From Rhyacophila brunnea (Eukaryota; Arthropoda; Insecta; Trichoptera; Rhyacophilidae), in the NCBI GenBank assembly GCA_022495005.1, contig JAGYXB010001620.1, positions 1 to 64,000 on the forward strand: 64,000 nt of DNA. Reading direction: 5' to 3'. Shown here piece after piece: positions 47,201 to 56,280 of the stretch. Position 1 is the first letter of the stretch. Each line of letters starts with the position of its first letter. Under the pieces are notes generated by a model, which ran no database searches, was not told the origin of the DNA, and was given only the letters and a program-made list of their open reading frames with translations. Made by a program: the position numbers and the translations under genes.

Positions 47201-50200
47201 TGCGAGCCCTCTTAGCCGGCTTGCACATCACAACTCGCCTCGTGTGCCTTACCGCCATAAATCAAAGCTCCCGAGAACAGGCGGCCAGTGTTGCATGACA
47301 CAACCTCGCACATCTATCTAGTGACAGTCGCGCGTAGCCTTCGAAACGTATTGATATTTCAATGCGGCGATCGGCGAGCCGGTATAGGAATGACCAATTC
47401 GCATGTGTTTCTTTGTGACTTCGACCCTCCGACTCGGAGCCCGAGAAGGATGCAACATGTCGAATGCAACAGCCAGATGTTTTTTTCAGACGAAACAGTT
47501 GCATTCGGTCGATCTGCGAAGCTCCATTTGGCAACACGTGTTATGTTGTTTCGTTAAATAACGATGACGTCACATCGACGTATTTGACACGTTTTTAGGC
47601 GAGACGAGTTCCAATGTGCGATCCGACTTACGGCGACCATCAGCTGAGTTTGGGCTGGATAACAAACTTCACCTCCAAAATGTCAATGGCAGTATTACCA
47701 GCTTAAAATATATACGTGTACGGAAAGACGAGATATAAATAAAAAAGTTGAAAATATAAAGTATACATATAAAAATGAATTTGTATATCGTTCACGTGCA
47801 ATCTAAATTTTCGTACGTGCCACCTCTGGCACGCATGCCATGGTCAACCCTGGTCTATTCACATACGACATCATCTATTTTAATGATAGTTGAGCGTTCT
47901 TTTATGAATTCGATATGTATTATTAATATTATTGTAAGTCAAATTATTGAGAAATGGGCATATCTTTAGATTATTGTGTAATTTAATATTTTGTTGACCA
48001 GTTTGAACTATTTGGAGGCCCTTTTTATGTTTTCTGACGAATCGGTCATTTGCAATTACAATATTACGTAAAGTATATCTAAAAAGTAAGAAAAATATTT
48101 TAAATAGGTCCTCGTACTCGCTTGATGCAACTATTCAAAAATAACCAAATAAAATGCATTTCTATATTTTTTCGTAAAAATCGATGTTTTTTAGATTGAA
48201 AAAAAAAAACATTAAAACTATATTTAGTTGACAAAAGAGATACGAGGGTCCAAGAAAACTTATTAAACAACATTAAATCGATAATTTTGTTTCAAGAAAC
48301 TACTTCGAACAATAAATAAAACACATAGTAGAACCCTTCTTTTTAGCCGTTTTTTTGTAATTTATCGCTATCTCTTTGAAATAAAAAAATATATTTTATT
48401 TTTCCCATTGTATTTAGATAGGTATTGATCGATTAAAATATGTTTAAAGCTTTAATTCGATAATGAATTTCTGCGCCTCTCCCCCTTAAAGAAAATTGCC
48501 ACTACCTACTAAATTAATTACGTTTACATTTTGTTTCAGGATTCTCGCAGCGGCGGTATGCGAGGCAGACATTTTTATATTCAGAAATCATTTGCAGTCA
48601 TTCTGAGGCTCACAGAATTTTTGCTAAAGCAATAAATCATCCATTTGATTTTCCAACACACAGATGTATAAATGCCGTAGTAGCGGCGTACGGAAAATGC
48701 AATTTCAATGACGATGAACAGTTCTTCATGCTCAATTTAGATTACATGTAAGAAATATGTGATGCTTCTTATATTGATCCAAGTTACCCACTTACATCAC
48801 AAAAATCAAATACTAGTGATTATAATTATACCACTACGGTACTGATACACCCTTGGACACTGGTCCTATACCGGTGTCCATGTTAGAGCATTTTCGGAGG
48901 CCTACACATCAGTGGCGCACCCAGGGGGGGCCCTGGCACATAAAATTATCAGAATGATTTTAAACATTGAAATTGAAAGCCAATAAACTATACCTTTGGG
49001 CTTAGACAAATAACGACACGGCAAAAAAATGATTTGTAATAATTCTCCAGCACCCTTTTTAGAAAAATTTCGGAACACTGTCAGGTTTTTTTAGAAACAC
49101 AATCCCTAATGGAACTGTCAAAAAATTCTCGGTGTCCACCCGAATTCCGGAGTGGTGTAGGTCATAGCTGTGAAGGGCTGGCAGAGCTCTAGCCTGGGGG
49201 CCCGGGCTGTGGGGGGCCCGGCATGTCAGGTTGACCAGATAAGTGAGATAAACACACATCATAAATTAGCTTTAATAGTAAAAAAAGTCGCCTGCGGCGC
49301 TATTATACTACATGGCCATGAACATTTTCAATTACTTATATAATTGTGCAATATATTTTTTGATTGTTATGTGTCGATACTCGACAGCTCCATTATTAAA
49401 GTAGATGTATTAAAAATCGCCAATGATTCACTGTATAAGTACCCTTAATTTGAACTGAAACACAATTTGAAGAACGTTAATGTAGTGTTTCACACTGCCT
49501 TTAATCTTAGCGGTAGGTAGGGAGCCCGCCAAATATCGTAGCCTGAGGGCCCGTTTCAGGATGTGGGGACCATGGTGTAGGTACACCGAATGCAATAGAC
49601 AAACACCGATAAACGAGAAATTAGGCTGTGAAGAAGAAAAAGATCCTATGGGACTAATTTACATTCTCCTCCTCGGGCCCCCCCTAATATTAAATCCTGG
49701 GTGCGCCACTGGTACACATAATCACAGTATCTACCTACCTCATACGCGTGTGGCGATCAACGAGTCATGTAAGCATTGTCAGCAAAATCCGTGACATACG
49801 AATCGATCGCGAAAATATAGATTATACTACTATAAAGAAACGAAAATATAGATAATACTAATTTAATTATTATTATATAATTTTTTTCACATTCCGTCAG
49901 CGGTATCGGTTAGAACTTACTCAGTGAGAAACGCTGACGTCGAAAATAAGATTGTTTAGTTACATACATTACTAGTTACTTACATACATTTTTAGCATAC
50001 AGATTTCACACTGAATTGAATAAAATATAAGTATATAAAAATTAGATGGGGTCCGGTGACAAATTCACATCTTATAATAATTGTAAGTTTATCTTTGACT
50101 TAAAATAAAAAATATTTGTCTTTTTAATGTTTTCAGATACATATTTATTAAATTAAATGCAAAAAATATACCATTATTATAATTGGAATTAGATTCTGAT

Positions 50201-50494
50201 ATAATATGGCCATATTATGAAATCGAAACTTTTGCTTTTTTGATGATTTTTTCGAATTCCTCCTTTTTCTATGTGACTAGTTGTCAAAACAAAATTCACT
50301 TACATAATTATATATATTTTAAAGTGTGATATTATATCACTTGTGTTTGGCATTCTTTAGTTAATGTGAAAACTATTTTCTAAATGTTTGAATATATTTT
50401 TTTGTTGATGTGAATTTTGACGACCGCGATGTGCGATTTCTCACCCATTTTTTTTTTCAGGACTTATGGATTTTTTAGCGTGAGAACATTCTGA
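35158..50494 (+). CDS. Pancreatic-lipase-family secreted lipase, complete, 7 exons, 340 aa
   Basis: Exons 35158-35230, 35367-35429, 36613-36828, 42106-42354, 44306-44485, 48540-48747 and 50461-50494 total 1,023 bases (340 residues plus TGA). All junctions have GT and AG borders and matching phases. The N-terminus MMKLLCCKSTFLNCILIVC is a likely signal peptide. The oxyanion-loop segment is VIIHGFQSS (residues 98-106). The nucleophile motif is GHSLGAH with Ser178; the acid is Asp203 in GLDPA; the base is His281 in ICSHSEA. So the triad is complete and the spacing fits the neutral lipase / phospholipase A1 family of insects. Members hydrolyse acylglycerols or phospholipids outside the cell; the substrate here cannot be told. 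The alternative donor at 36818 would lose SKQ and was rejected because the longer exon restores the family spacing before AYLSSGKYNV. Confidence 0.94.
35367..35429 (+). CDS. Lipase exon 2
   Basis: Encodes NLVDALNAVGHNSKTVAVID after a tttcag acceptor; the donor is gtataa in phase 1. The exon is short and is supported mainly by phase continuity with exons 1 and 3. Confidence 0.8.
35560..35985 (+). repeat. Interspersed repeat L, copy 1 (uninterrupted)
   Basis: Shares 'ggtggttgtttgtcc', 'agacatttgaaacttttaga', 'acttttagccatctttaag' and 'ggaaatcaaaatgaaatgtc' with copy 2 (45782-46240, inverted) and copy 3 (56650-57890). It preserves the TTAA site into which the element at 56815-57817 inserted in copy 3. 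Lies in lipase intron 2. Confidence 0.8.
36303..36597 (+). mobile_element. Jockey-type 3' end, 5'-truncated
   Basis: The first 80 bases encode 'IASDVDIFHLRKDEYRWTL' and 'FYKFLK' followed by a stop, matching 503-581, then the same AT-rich 3' tail ending in 'aaaataaataa'. A typical severely 5'-truncated insertion, in lipase intron 2 just before exon 3. Confidence 0.85.
36613..36828 (+). CDS. Lipase exon 3 (oxyanion region)
   Basis: Encodes FFPRRDLSSILGPRLLRFIL, a segment ending DYADAYKSGFDPAVPT, and VIIHGFQSS, with a gtaagc donor after GCAGG in phase 1. A decoy donor gtaagc also exists at 36820. Confidence 0.92.
37218..40375. repeat. Tandem array of ~108-134-bp units inside an interspersed element
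   Basis: The flanks ('agctgaagtacccggcttcg' at 37220 and 'acagacagacattcatttt' at 40201, then a second end with 'atattagatatagcc') look like the ends of a common insect interspersed element. Between them about 23 units occur, each containing 'atcgcaatcggatgaat'. They start near 37538, 37671, 37782, 37899, 38007 and then about every 108-134 bases to 40282. From about 37940 on there are two subtypes, one with 'gtgttggcacaa' and one with 'gtgttaccacaa'. GAA-rich spacers end each unit. Minus-strand open frames in the array are repeats of the same translated unit, not genes. It fills much of lipase intron 3. Confidence 0.92.
41013..41426. mobile_element. Possible TIR element rich in 'gctccgctcc'
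   Basis: Begins ACCAGAGGGTTCGAGCGG and ends CCAACGCTCTGGT, flanked by TAAA on both sides (41009-41012 and 41427-41430). Near the ends there are 'gctccgctccg' motifs. The short duplication and imperfect TIR leave the type open. Confidence 0.5.
41673..41936 (-). other. 87-codon minus-strand open frame, unrecognised
   Basis: Encodes MPVVTKYRVIAVKFHEEDLL and continues with an ordinary-looking amino-acid mix before a stop. It lies in lipase intron 3, antisense. I do not recognise the sequence and no upstream exon was found; it could be a fragment of a mobile element or chance. Confidence 0.25.
42106..42354 (+). CDS. Lipase exon 4 (nucleophile serine)
   Basis: Encodes YLSSGKYNVFCIDWS, a helical segment, and LIGHSLGAHVAGVAG with Ser178. 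It has a ttttcag acceptor and a gtaaat donor in phase 1. Confidence 0.97.
42355..43026. other. Lipase intron 4 part, nothing recognised
   Basis: AT-rich intron with a GC patch at 42700-42770. No supported feature. Confidence 0.4.
43027..43442. mobile_element. hAT-type MITE, family 'CAGTGGCGAAGGGTG'
   Basis: Begins CAATGGCGAAGGGTGAAGG and ends CCATCCTTCGCTACTG, with 'taggctgttaagattcg' and its inverse near the ends and 'accaacaccatctgtaaatt' inside. The same motifs are in 7248-7457. The flanking 8-mers do not match, so the TSD has decayed or the ends are misjudged by a few bases. Confidence 0.75.
43764..44090. repeat. Copy of the GC-rich 'CCTGGGGGCCCGGGC' repeat
   Basis: Includes 'agggctctagcctgggggtc', 'gaccagctaagtgagattaa' and 'gggggcccacttcaggatgt'. 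Lies in lipase intron 4, about 200 bases before exon 5. Confidence 0.7.
44306..44485 (+). CDS. Lipase exon 5 (catalytic aspartate)
   Basis: Begins with the split codon of GLDPAVPF (Asp203). It carries LDITDAIIVELLFT and GHINYFINGGIEQPVCKQG, typical of the family, except that the usual 'VIHT' is replaced by 'LLFT'. The donor is gtcagt in phase 1. Confidence 0.96.
44518..44914. mobile_element. 397-bp MITE, family 'GCGTCAATTACATTGAGC', copy 2
   Basis: Begins GCGTCGATGACATTGAGC, continues 'tactttacaagct', and ends with the inverse at GTCATCGACGC. It has the same termini and internal 'caagcagattgtaaacaatc' as 12825-13185. It starts only 32 bases after the donor of lipase exon 5. Confidence 0.87.
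44930..45780. other. Lipase intron 5 part, nothing recognised
   Basis: No supported feature; includes a G-run near 45165 and a stretch of moderate GC content at 45200-45560. Confidence 0.4.
45782..46240 (-). repeat. Interspersed repeat L, copy 2 (inverted)
   Basis: Reverse complement of the copy at 35560-35985, including 'cttaaagatggctaaaagt', 'tctaaaagtttcaaatgtct' and 'ggacaaacaaccaccgga'. It also has an uninterrupted TTAA site near 46058-46061. Confidence 0.8.
46743..47211. mobile_element. MITE with TTA target site, PIF/Harbinger-like (first of a pair)
   Basis: Begins GCCGGCTCGCACATCAC and ends GATGTGCGAGCCCTC, with TTA immediately outside at 46740-46742 and 47212-47214. The inner arms include 'aactcgcctcgtgtgcc'. 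No transposase. GC-richer than its surroundings. Confidence 0.75.
47215..47627. mobile_element. MITE with TTA target site, PIF/Harbinger-like (second of a pair)
   Basis: Begins GCCGGCTTGCACATCAC and ends ATGTGCGATCCGAC or one base later, with TTA at 47212-47214 and 47628-47630. It is a diverged relative of the preceding element ('cgcctcgtgtgcc', 'ataaatcaaagc') and shares the middle TTA with it. Confidence 0.75.
47640..48539. other. Lipase intron 5 remainder, nothing recognised
   Basis: AT-rich sequence up to the exon 6 acceptor; no supported feature. Confidence 0.4.
48540..48747 (+). CDS. Lipase exon 6 (catalytic histidine)
   Basis: Encodes FSQRRYARQTFLYSEIICSH (His281), then the segment around FAKAINHPFDFPTHRC and a Cys-containing stretch ending NLDY. 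It has a tttcag acceptor and a gtaaga donor in phase 2. Confidence 0.95.
48910..49711. mobile_element. 802-bp hAT-type element in lipase intron 6
   Basis: Begins CAGTGGCGCACCCAGGG and ends CCTGGGTGCGCCACTG. The flanks are CTACACAT (48902-48909) and GTACACAT (49712-49719), which match at 7 of 8 positions. The interior holds the GC-rich 'CCTGGGGGCCCGGGC' repeat. The same family forms the larger nested copy at 60352-62190. No transposase frame is visible. Confidence 0.88.
49720..50460. other. Lipase intron 6 remainder, nothing recognised
   Basis: AT-rich sequence ending in the polypyrimidine tract and AG of exon 7. Confidence 0.4.
50461..50494 (+). CDS. Lipase terminal exon 7
   Basis: A pyrimidine-rich acceptor (ttttttttcag) leads to MTYGFFSVRTF and TGA at 50492-50494. 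Phase and position fit, but the exon is only 34 bases and is supported mainly by its acceptor and the in-phase stop. Confidence 0.75.
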
Positions 50495-50530
50495 AATTCT
50501 ACACATTTCACTTTGTTATGCGTTTTACTT

Positions 50531-51434
50531 CAGTGACGTCCCGTGGGGGTAGGCAGATTGAGCGTCGCTTGGGGGTGGCAGTTACTTGAAAGGCGGCCAA
50601 TCGAGGAGAATCATTTGGAATATATTATATAAATAGCTATAATTATTATTTAAAAAAATAACCCCCCTGTTTTGTCGGGTTCGCGATGTCTAGTTTACTT
50701 CCGTTGCCCTTCGACGTCCTTGGTGACCAGAAACGACACGTACAAATTTTCGAATAATTATGACAGTGTGAGTTATTAACCAGTACGCACGGGAGTTGCG
50801 TTGGTCGTCGATATTAAAGATGCGCCCCCGTCTTACAGAGCGTCCCACCTACCACTCCGGCTCCACGATTTTCAGTGACGTCCCGTGGGGGTAGGCAGAT
50901 TGAGCGTCGCTTGGGGGTGGCACTAACTTCAAGGGCGGCAAACCGAGGAAAATCATTTGGTATATATAGAAATAACTACCTAAACTGAGTACTTAATAGC
51001 AAAAATATCTTTCTTTTCAAAAATTCAGCTCACTGGTTGGAAACAAAATGTATTAATTAGCATAAAAGGTTTAACAGGACTTTAATTTTTGTCAGGTTTG
51101 CGATGTCTAGTTTTCTTCCGTTGCCCTTCGACGTCCTTGGTAACCAGAAACGACACGAGCACGGATATTAAAAAATATTGTATAAAAAATGGGGCGGCAT
51201 TATGGTGCTGCCCAGGGGCGGCATTTTGTCTATGGACGTCACTGACGATTTTAGTCTGTATCGAAGCGTCACGCCGTCATCGATTATCGATTTAATAATG
51301 CCTAATGTGATCTCAAACTAAAAATATCATTACAGAATATATTAGAACATATTTCTTAGATATTGGAGTCATGAAAGGATGATAAAAAATACTGTATGAA
51401 AAATTGGGCGGCATTTTGTCTATTGACGTCACTG
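50531..51434. mobile_element. hAT-type element A with 8-bp TSD, just after the lipase stop codon
   Basis: Begins CAGTGACGTCCCGTGGGGG and ends TTGACGTCACTG. It is flanked by a perfect duplication TTTTACTT at 50523-50530 and 51435-51442. It starts 36 bases after the lipase TGA, so it is probably in the 3' untranslated region or directly downstream. It is interrupted by element B of the same family at 50873-51244. Confidence 0.93.
50873..51244. mobile_element. hAT-type element B, nested inside element A
   Basis: Has the same termini as A: CAGTGACGTCCCGTGGGGG and GGACGTCACTG. It is flanked by its own perfect duplication ACGATTTT at 50865-50872 and 51245-51252. Both copies contain 'ggcagattgagcgtcgcttg', so the family inserted into itself. 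Confidence 0.93.
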
Positions 51435-51449
51435 TTTTACTTAGTTCAT

Positions 51450-52105
51450 GAAATTGACCATAATAATTGTAGGTACAGAAAGATCCAACATTGAGTCTTT
51501 GGTTGATGTTTTTGTAATTACAAAATAATATGCATATTTTTTTTATAATGCTTGAAGTAACATAACCTTAATTTGTATTCATTTATGAATAAAATTAAAC
51601 TAATTTAATATCAGTCTGTGATACTATTTTGGAAAAGATAAAATTGGTTATTTAATATTTTTAAACAAAGATAAGGTGAAAGTGGTGACGCAAATAATAT
51701 TTGGGCTTGAAATCTAAAAAAAATATTATTTTTCAGAATAATAAAATTCATTTAATCTAGCGATTGAAACACATTAATAATATATTTGCTACATTCCGTT
51801 ACCAAACTGATACCGACTTATTACTTGCACCACTAGTGTGTATTATATCACGATAATAACTGTTTACACGTAAAAGTGCTGACTGTCTCCAATCTCATTC
51901 TTCAAGCGTAAGCGAGACGCGACGTTGTCATTGTATGGTGTTACTACTGCTACTTGACAGGTTCGGACATGTTTGTAGATAATTGGTAAACGTTAAATTA
52001 TTCTGTGCGGTGTAGTTCATATTTCTTCCGGCAGGTTCGACACTATCTTTCTACTGCATAATAGTATATTAGTCTATGACTGCGCATGCAACCCACCATG
52101 CAACT
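51450..52105. other. Intergenic DNA downstream of the lipase gene
   Basis: AT-rich. An AATAAA at about 51586-51591 could serve as a poly(A) signal if the lipase transcript reads through the hAT elements; none is seen between the stop codon and element A. Confidence 0.35.
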
Positions 52106-52108
52106 ACT

Positions 52109-52868
52109 AAGGCCCTCCTCCCACGGCGCAACTGAAATCTGACAGAACTGGTTTGTGAAGGAACTCATAAACTGGCCAATGTGATGCTTCGCACACGGCG
52201 CTACTGAAACCACTTGAAATAATAATCGCATAACCTCAAACTGTCAAACTGAACCATCAGCTGTTTTGTACAAAAACCGACAACACGCACGCTGCTGCGT
52301 TTATTTGAATACAATTAAATTATTTCAATTTTGCTTATCTTGTACTTTTTACGTTTTGGGTTGTTAATGATTTTTATAGCATGACACATGTTCGCAGTGC
52401 GGCCAATTTTGGTAAGAAAATATGATTTTTCACCGAATCTAATGATGTTGGTACCACTGTTTTACGGTGACTGGAAACTTCAGAGACCGCGCGACTAGCA
52501 TAGCTGAGAGATTCCAGTCTCGCCGTCAGCGAGCCGCCATTGAAATACGACCATGTCCGATCCTGATAGGATCATATGGGCCTCCACAGAGTGGAGGTTT
52601 GTATTGACAGGTTTTGTTTTTTACGAGAAATGGATGTCAGCCACTTGCTCAACCTATTAGGTCCATACCCTGACACACACAAATTGAAAAACAATATGTG
52701 TACTTGCCAGACCCAGGATTCGAACCTGGGACCCACGGCTTTGTAGTCCAACGCTTATGCCGCGCGGCCACCGTGGGCGTAAAGTAAATGAAATACATTA
52801 GCTAGATACTGGCTGGAATTTTAGTTTCAGTTCCGTCGGACTTCAATTGCGCCGTGGGAGGATGGCCT
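52109..52868. mobile_element. TIR element 'CCTCCTCCCACGGCGCAACTG', copy 2, split by a SINE
   Basis: Begins AAGGCCCTCCTCCCACGG and ends with the inverse at GCGCCGTGGGAGGATGGCCT. It matches 9195-9732 throughout except for the SINE at 52549-52788. Confidence 0.88.
52549..52788 (-). mobile_element. tRNA-derived SINE, copy 2, with 8-bp TSD
   Basis: Reverse-complement copy of the SINE at 1993-2240. Box B (GGTTCGAATCC inverse) lies near 52713 and box A near 52765. It is flanked by TGAAATAC at 52541-52548 and 52789-52796. The A-tail present in copy 1 is absent here, the 3' end being directly the target duplication. It sits inside the TIR element at 52109-52868, whose relative at 9195-9732 lacks it. 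Confidence 0.9.
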
Positions 52869-52869
52869 A

Positions 52870-53295
52870 ATAATTATTGCGCTAGAATTCAGAAGCTTTT
52901 GAACTTTTTTGATCCATGTAACTTGCACGATAATAGGTGTTTACAAGTGAATTTTCTTGTAATGCCGCGATAATACGTACCTACTGTCAGCAGTGCATCC
53001 ATGCACGTGTAAACGGGACATAATGACTATTGCTGATGCTCGTGTCGTGGTGTGGTCAAGAAGGACGTGAAGTGTTAAGAATACTAATCTACTTCTAAGG
53101 ATACTACCACCCATAGCGGAGGCTTTTGTTGAGAATGAAAAACGGGCACATCTCTAAGTCAGTCATTGGTATTCGGTTGAAGATTCCAATTCTCCTGGTA
53201 TGGATCCTGCAAACTGCGGTTGGGTAAGTGACGAATGCAGTTCCTGAAGCATATTACATTGCCTAAAACCTTGATGTCAGTCCAGCAGGCGTCCT
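52870..53295. other. Intergenic DNA, nothing recognised
   Basis: No supported feature. Confidence 0.4.
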
Positions 53296-53299
53296 GTTT

Positions 53300-53640
53300 A
53301 GTATCAGGCATGGGCCCCACAAGGGGTGGCTGACAGGGCCCTTGCCTGGGAGCCCGGGCTTAGGACGGGCCCGGCGAGGCGAGTCGACCAGATAAGTGAG
53401 ATAAACACACATCACAAATTTGCTTCACGAGTAAATTATGTGGTTATACAATACAATTTTTAATTGACAAATACTCGACAAATCTATAATTCAAATGGAT
53501 GTATTAAAATATACAAAAAACACTAAATATACACATTAATTTTACCTCGTACACCATTTGGAAAACGCTACTATAGGGGGGCCTGCCAAAGATCCTAGCT
53601 TGGGGGCCCGCTTCAGGATGTGGGGGCCATGGTATCAGGT
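53300..53640. repeat. Copy of the GC-rich 'CCTGGGGGCCCGGGC' repeat
   Basis: Runs from 'tatcaggcatgggccccac' to 'gtgggggccatggtatcag', which are imperfect inverses of each other, so this may be close to a full-length unit of its own. It contains 'gtcgaccagataagtgagat' and 'gggggcccgcttcaggatgt'. Confidence 0.65.
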
Positions 53641-53863
53641 AGGTACAACAGCTGTAGTTCAGAGAAACTATGCTTTGTCACCAGGTGGTCTTGAAGTCAT
53701 TGACGTGTGGCGCAGGCTGGGAACTTTCCAGAAATATTACCCAAATACCATTTTGTCCGCCATTTTACCAATCTGACATAATTTTCCCAAAGCTGCAGAT
53801 TCAAAATCAGCTGAGAAATCTGAGTCAGAATCAGTCAAAACACTTTCCCCCCGACAATACTAG

Positions 53864-54320
53864 TGGGTCTATTGTATACACAATGCGCTATCGACGGCTA
53901 AATTGATAAACATTATGACTTTATCATATTTCTGTATTGAGATGAGATACTATAAGTGCCCATACGCACTTGCGGCAGGCCGCCTATCGTTTTTTGTATG
54001 CCGGCTAACCGCAGCGGCCTGCCGCATATCGCACTTTGCATACAAAAGACGATAGCCGCCGCGGCTAGCCGCGAGGCGGCCTGCCGCAAGTGCGTATGGG
54101 CACTTAGTGTTACAATAAAGTTATCCGTCTTAACTGTCACAACTGTCTATCTCGATTTAAAAGTTAACACAGCCAAGGGAGGGAGGGGCTGTTAAAATAT
54201 AGCACTTTTTGACAGTTTAGAGTTTAGACGGTTAACTTATTGTAATAATAATTAACCGCCTCAATACATACATGTAAAAAACTAACGTCGATAGCCGCCC
54301 AGCGCATCTATTCTATACAC
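53864..54320. mobile_element. Composite repeat with GTGGGTCTATT termini
   Basis: The left side starts GTGGGTCTATTGTATACAC, similar to the outer arm of 15813-16119, and a degenerate inverse 'catctattctatacac' lies near 54305. A compact GC-rich element (53953-54106) sits inside. Exact ends are uncertain. Confidence 0.45.
53953..54106. mobile_element. 154-bp GC-rich MITE with 32-bp inverted repeats
   Basis: Begins TAAGTGCCCATACGCACTTG followed by 'cggcaggccgcc' and ends with the exact inverse. Internal smaller inverted motifs around 'gatag', 'gccgc' and 'gcggctagccgcgag' exist. No clear TSD. Confidence 0.85.
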
Positions 54321-54506
54321 AAGACTGCTACCGGCGGCTATTGAGGGTAGTTTGTCATATTTTTGTATTGAGGTATTATAATTGTTACAATCAATGACAT
54401 TATCAATGGACGACGCACTCAATACAGTAGCTAGCAAGTAAATTCGCGCATTCGCATGTATAGGTAGACGTCACGCAATTTCCATTATGCGATATCACGC
54501 ATTGGG

Positions 54507-54700
54507 AATTTATAGCAATATGACCTTTATTGTAATGGCGTTAGAGCAGCGTTTCTAATGTCAATGTTCATTTGAGCGAACCCGTTCGAACCGAACCATT
54601 CGGCAGACCCAACAAAAAGCATCAGGAATTTATAGCAATATCACCTTTATTCTAATGGCGTTAGAACAGATTATGCCATTCGGCAGACCCGACAATAAAG
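54507..54700. repeat. Local direct duplication
   Basis: 'ggaatttatagcaatatgac' with 'ctttattgtaatggcgttag' and 'accattcggcagaccc' at 54507-54612 recur, with a few changes and an internal deletion, at 54628-54694. Confidence 0.75.
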
Positions 54701-55086
54701 TGAGTGTCATTTTCTTTTCCAGATGATTCGTCCATAATGTCATTGGTTACAATAGGTAAGTTAGCCGTCTAAACAGTCAAAACTGTCAATCTCGCTCTAA
54801 AAGTTAGCACAGTCAAGAGTGGTGCTGTTAAAACAACAGTTGGCGACCAAACTAACTCTAGCGGTGAATGTTTCTGATTGTTAGCATCATTACTAAATAG
54901 TTATTAGAACTAAAGGTATTCTTTGGAAGACAATTGTATAGAAACCACACATTTGAAGCACAAAAAGAAGACAAAACTCTACATTTCGGTGATACCAATA
55001 ATATTATAGACTATAAAGCCGCATTTAGACCAAGCGAGCGAATGTTTGTTCTTCTCCTACTCCAGCGAAATTCAATTGACGTAAAC

Positions 55087-56133
55087 CAGTGGTCGGCAAC
55101 CTACTACCCGTGGGTAATTCAATTACCCACTACAACATTTTGAATTACCCGCCAAGAAAATATGGTAATAATTTTTTCAAATTATTGTGTGTATAAAATT
55201 ATTTATTTATTGATAATACACAATAATTAAAAAAAGTTAAAATGAATAAATAATAATGTTTTTTAATCACTTATTAATTTTAAGTAAGTAACTGAAGGTT
55301 TTTGTTAAAATTTTCTGTATTTGAAAATGATATCAAAAGTAAAATATTTTCCATCAATAAAAACACACGAAGCAAAGAGATTGGACTCCTCCCCCACGAA
55401 GGCATTTTTAAGATGTAGATAATATGAATATAATTGTGAAATATATTAGCGCTATAAAAACGGAATTTGACGTGGATTTAAAGACGTGTGGTCCAATGTT
55501 TAACGTTATTATAAAACCTGAGCTTAATTATTTTGAATATCTTGGAATAAATAATCTGAAATTAGAATACGTTGAATTCAAAATGTTCAGTTCTATGGAC
55601 GAATAAATTTAAAGATCTTCGCCAGCATCTTGAAAACACAGAACACGATCGATCACATGAATGATGCTCTTCATGCTGGGCGTCATTACCACACAATTTT
55701 TCATGGTTAAAAAAAATTGCAATTGTTCTATTAACAACATTATTCTTGTGAGCAAACATTTCTTCAAATAAAATGTGTCCAGAATACTCTGCGAAATCGA
55801 TTAACACCAGAGAATCTTGATTCATGTGGTCGACTTACAACTACGTATTTGCCAAAAAATGTTGAAAAACTTAAAAAAAAAAATCAAAACCAAGGAAGCC
55901 ACTAATAAAAGTATTATATTATAATATGTATGTTTTTATAAAATAAATTTGTATTTACACATACATATGCAAATATACGTATTATTTATGTAGGTACCTA
56001 TATATTTTGTATTTTATAAAAATAAAATATTTTTAAAAATATTAAACATTTGTTTCACTAACCCACTAACCAAATATTTTTTTCAAAATTGATTTTTTTT
56101 TTACCCAGTCTGTCAAAAGGTTGCCGACCACTG
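55087..56133 (+). mobile_element. hAT element with 8-bp TSD and a transposase remnant
   Basis: Begins CAGTGGTCGGCAACCTAC and ends AGGTTGCCGACCACTG. It is flanked by a perfect duplication ACGTAAAC at 55079-55086 and 56134-56141. At 55738-55873 the plus strand encodes a C-terminal dimerisation-region remnant of a hAT transposase. The element is thus a deletion derivative of an autonomous hAT. Confidence 0.93.
55424..55873 (+). pseudogene. hAT transposase C-terminal remnant
   Basis: An open frame at 55424-55606 precedes stops. In 55738-55873 the peptide YSCEQTFLQIKCVQNTLRNR is followed by LTPENLD and 'YLPKNVEKL', matching the hATC dimerisation motif (CEQxF...RxRLTxExL) of Buster/Charlie-type transposases. 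Most of the catalytic domain is missing, and stops interrupt the frame at 55604 and about 55710. Confidence 0.8.
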
Positions 56134-56167
56134 ACGTAAACGGTTTTTGTTGAGCGAGCATAATGCC

Positions 56168-56280
56168 GGGTCCACACTGGCAACATGTCGCGCGAAAACC
56201 TCGTTAAATTTTACGATAATTATCATACTTATCGTAAAATTTAACGAGGTTGTCGCGCGACATGTTGCCAGCGTGGACCC
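56168..56280. mobile_element. 113-bp near-perfect palindrome
   Basis: Begins GGGTCCACACTGGCAACATG, passes 'tcgcgcgaaaacctcg' and 'ttaaattttacgat', and reads back as the inverse to GTGGACCC. The arms are over 50 bases with an 'aattatcatact' centre. Probably a tiny MITE. Confidence 0.85.
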
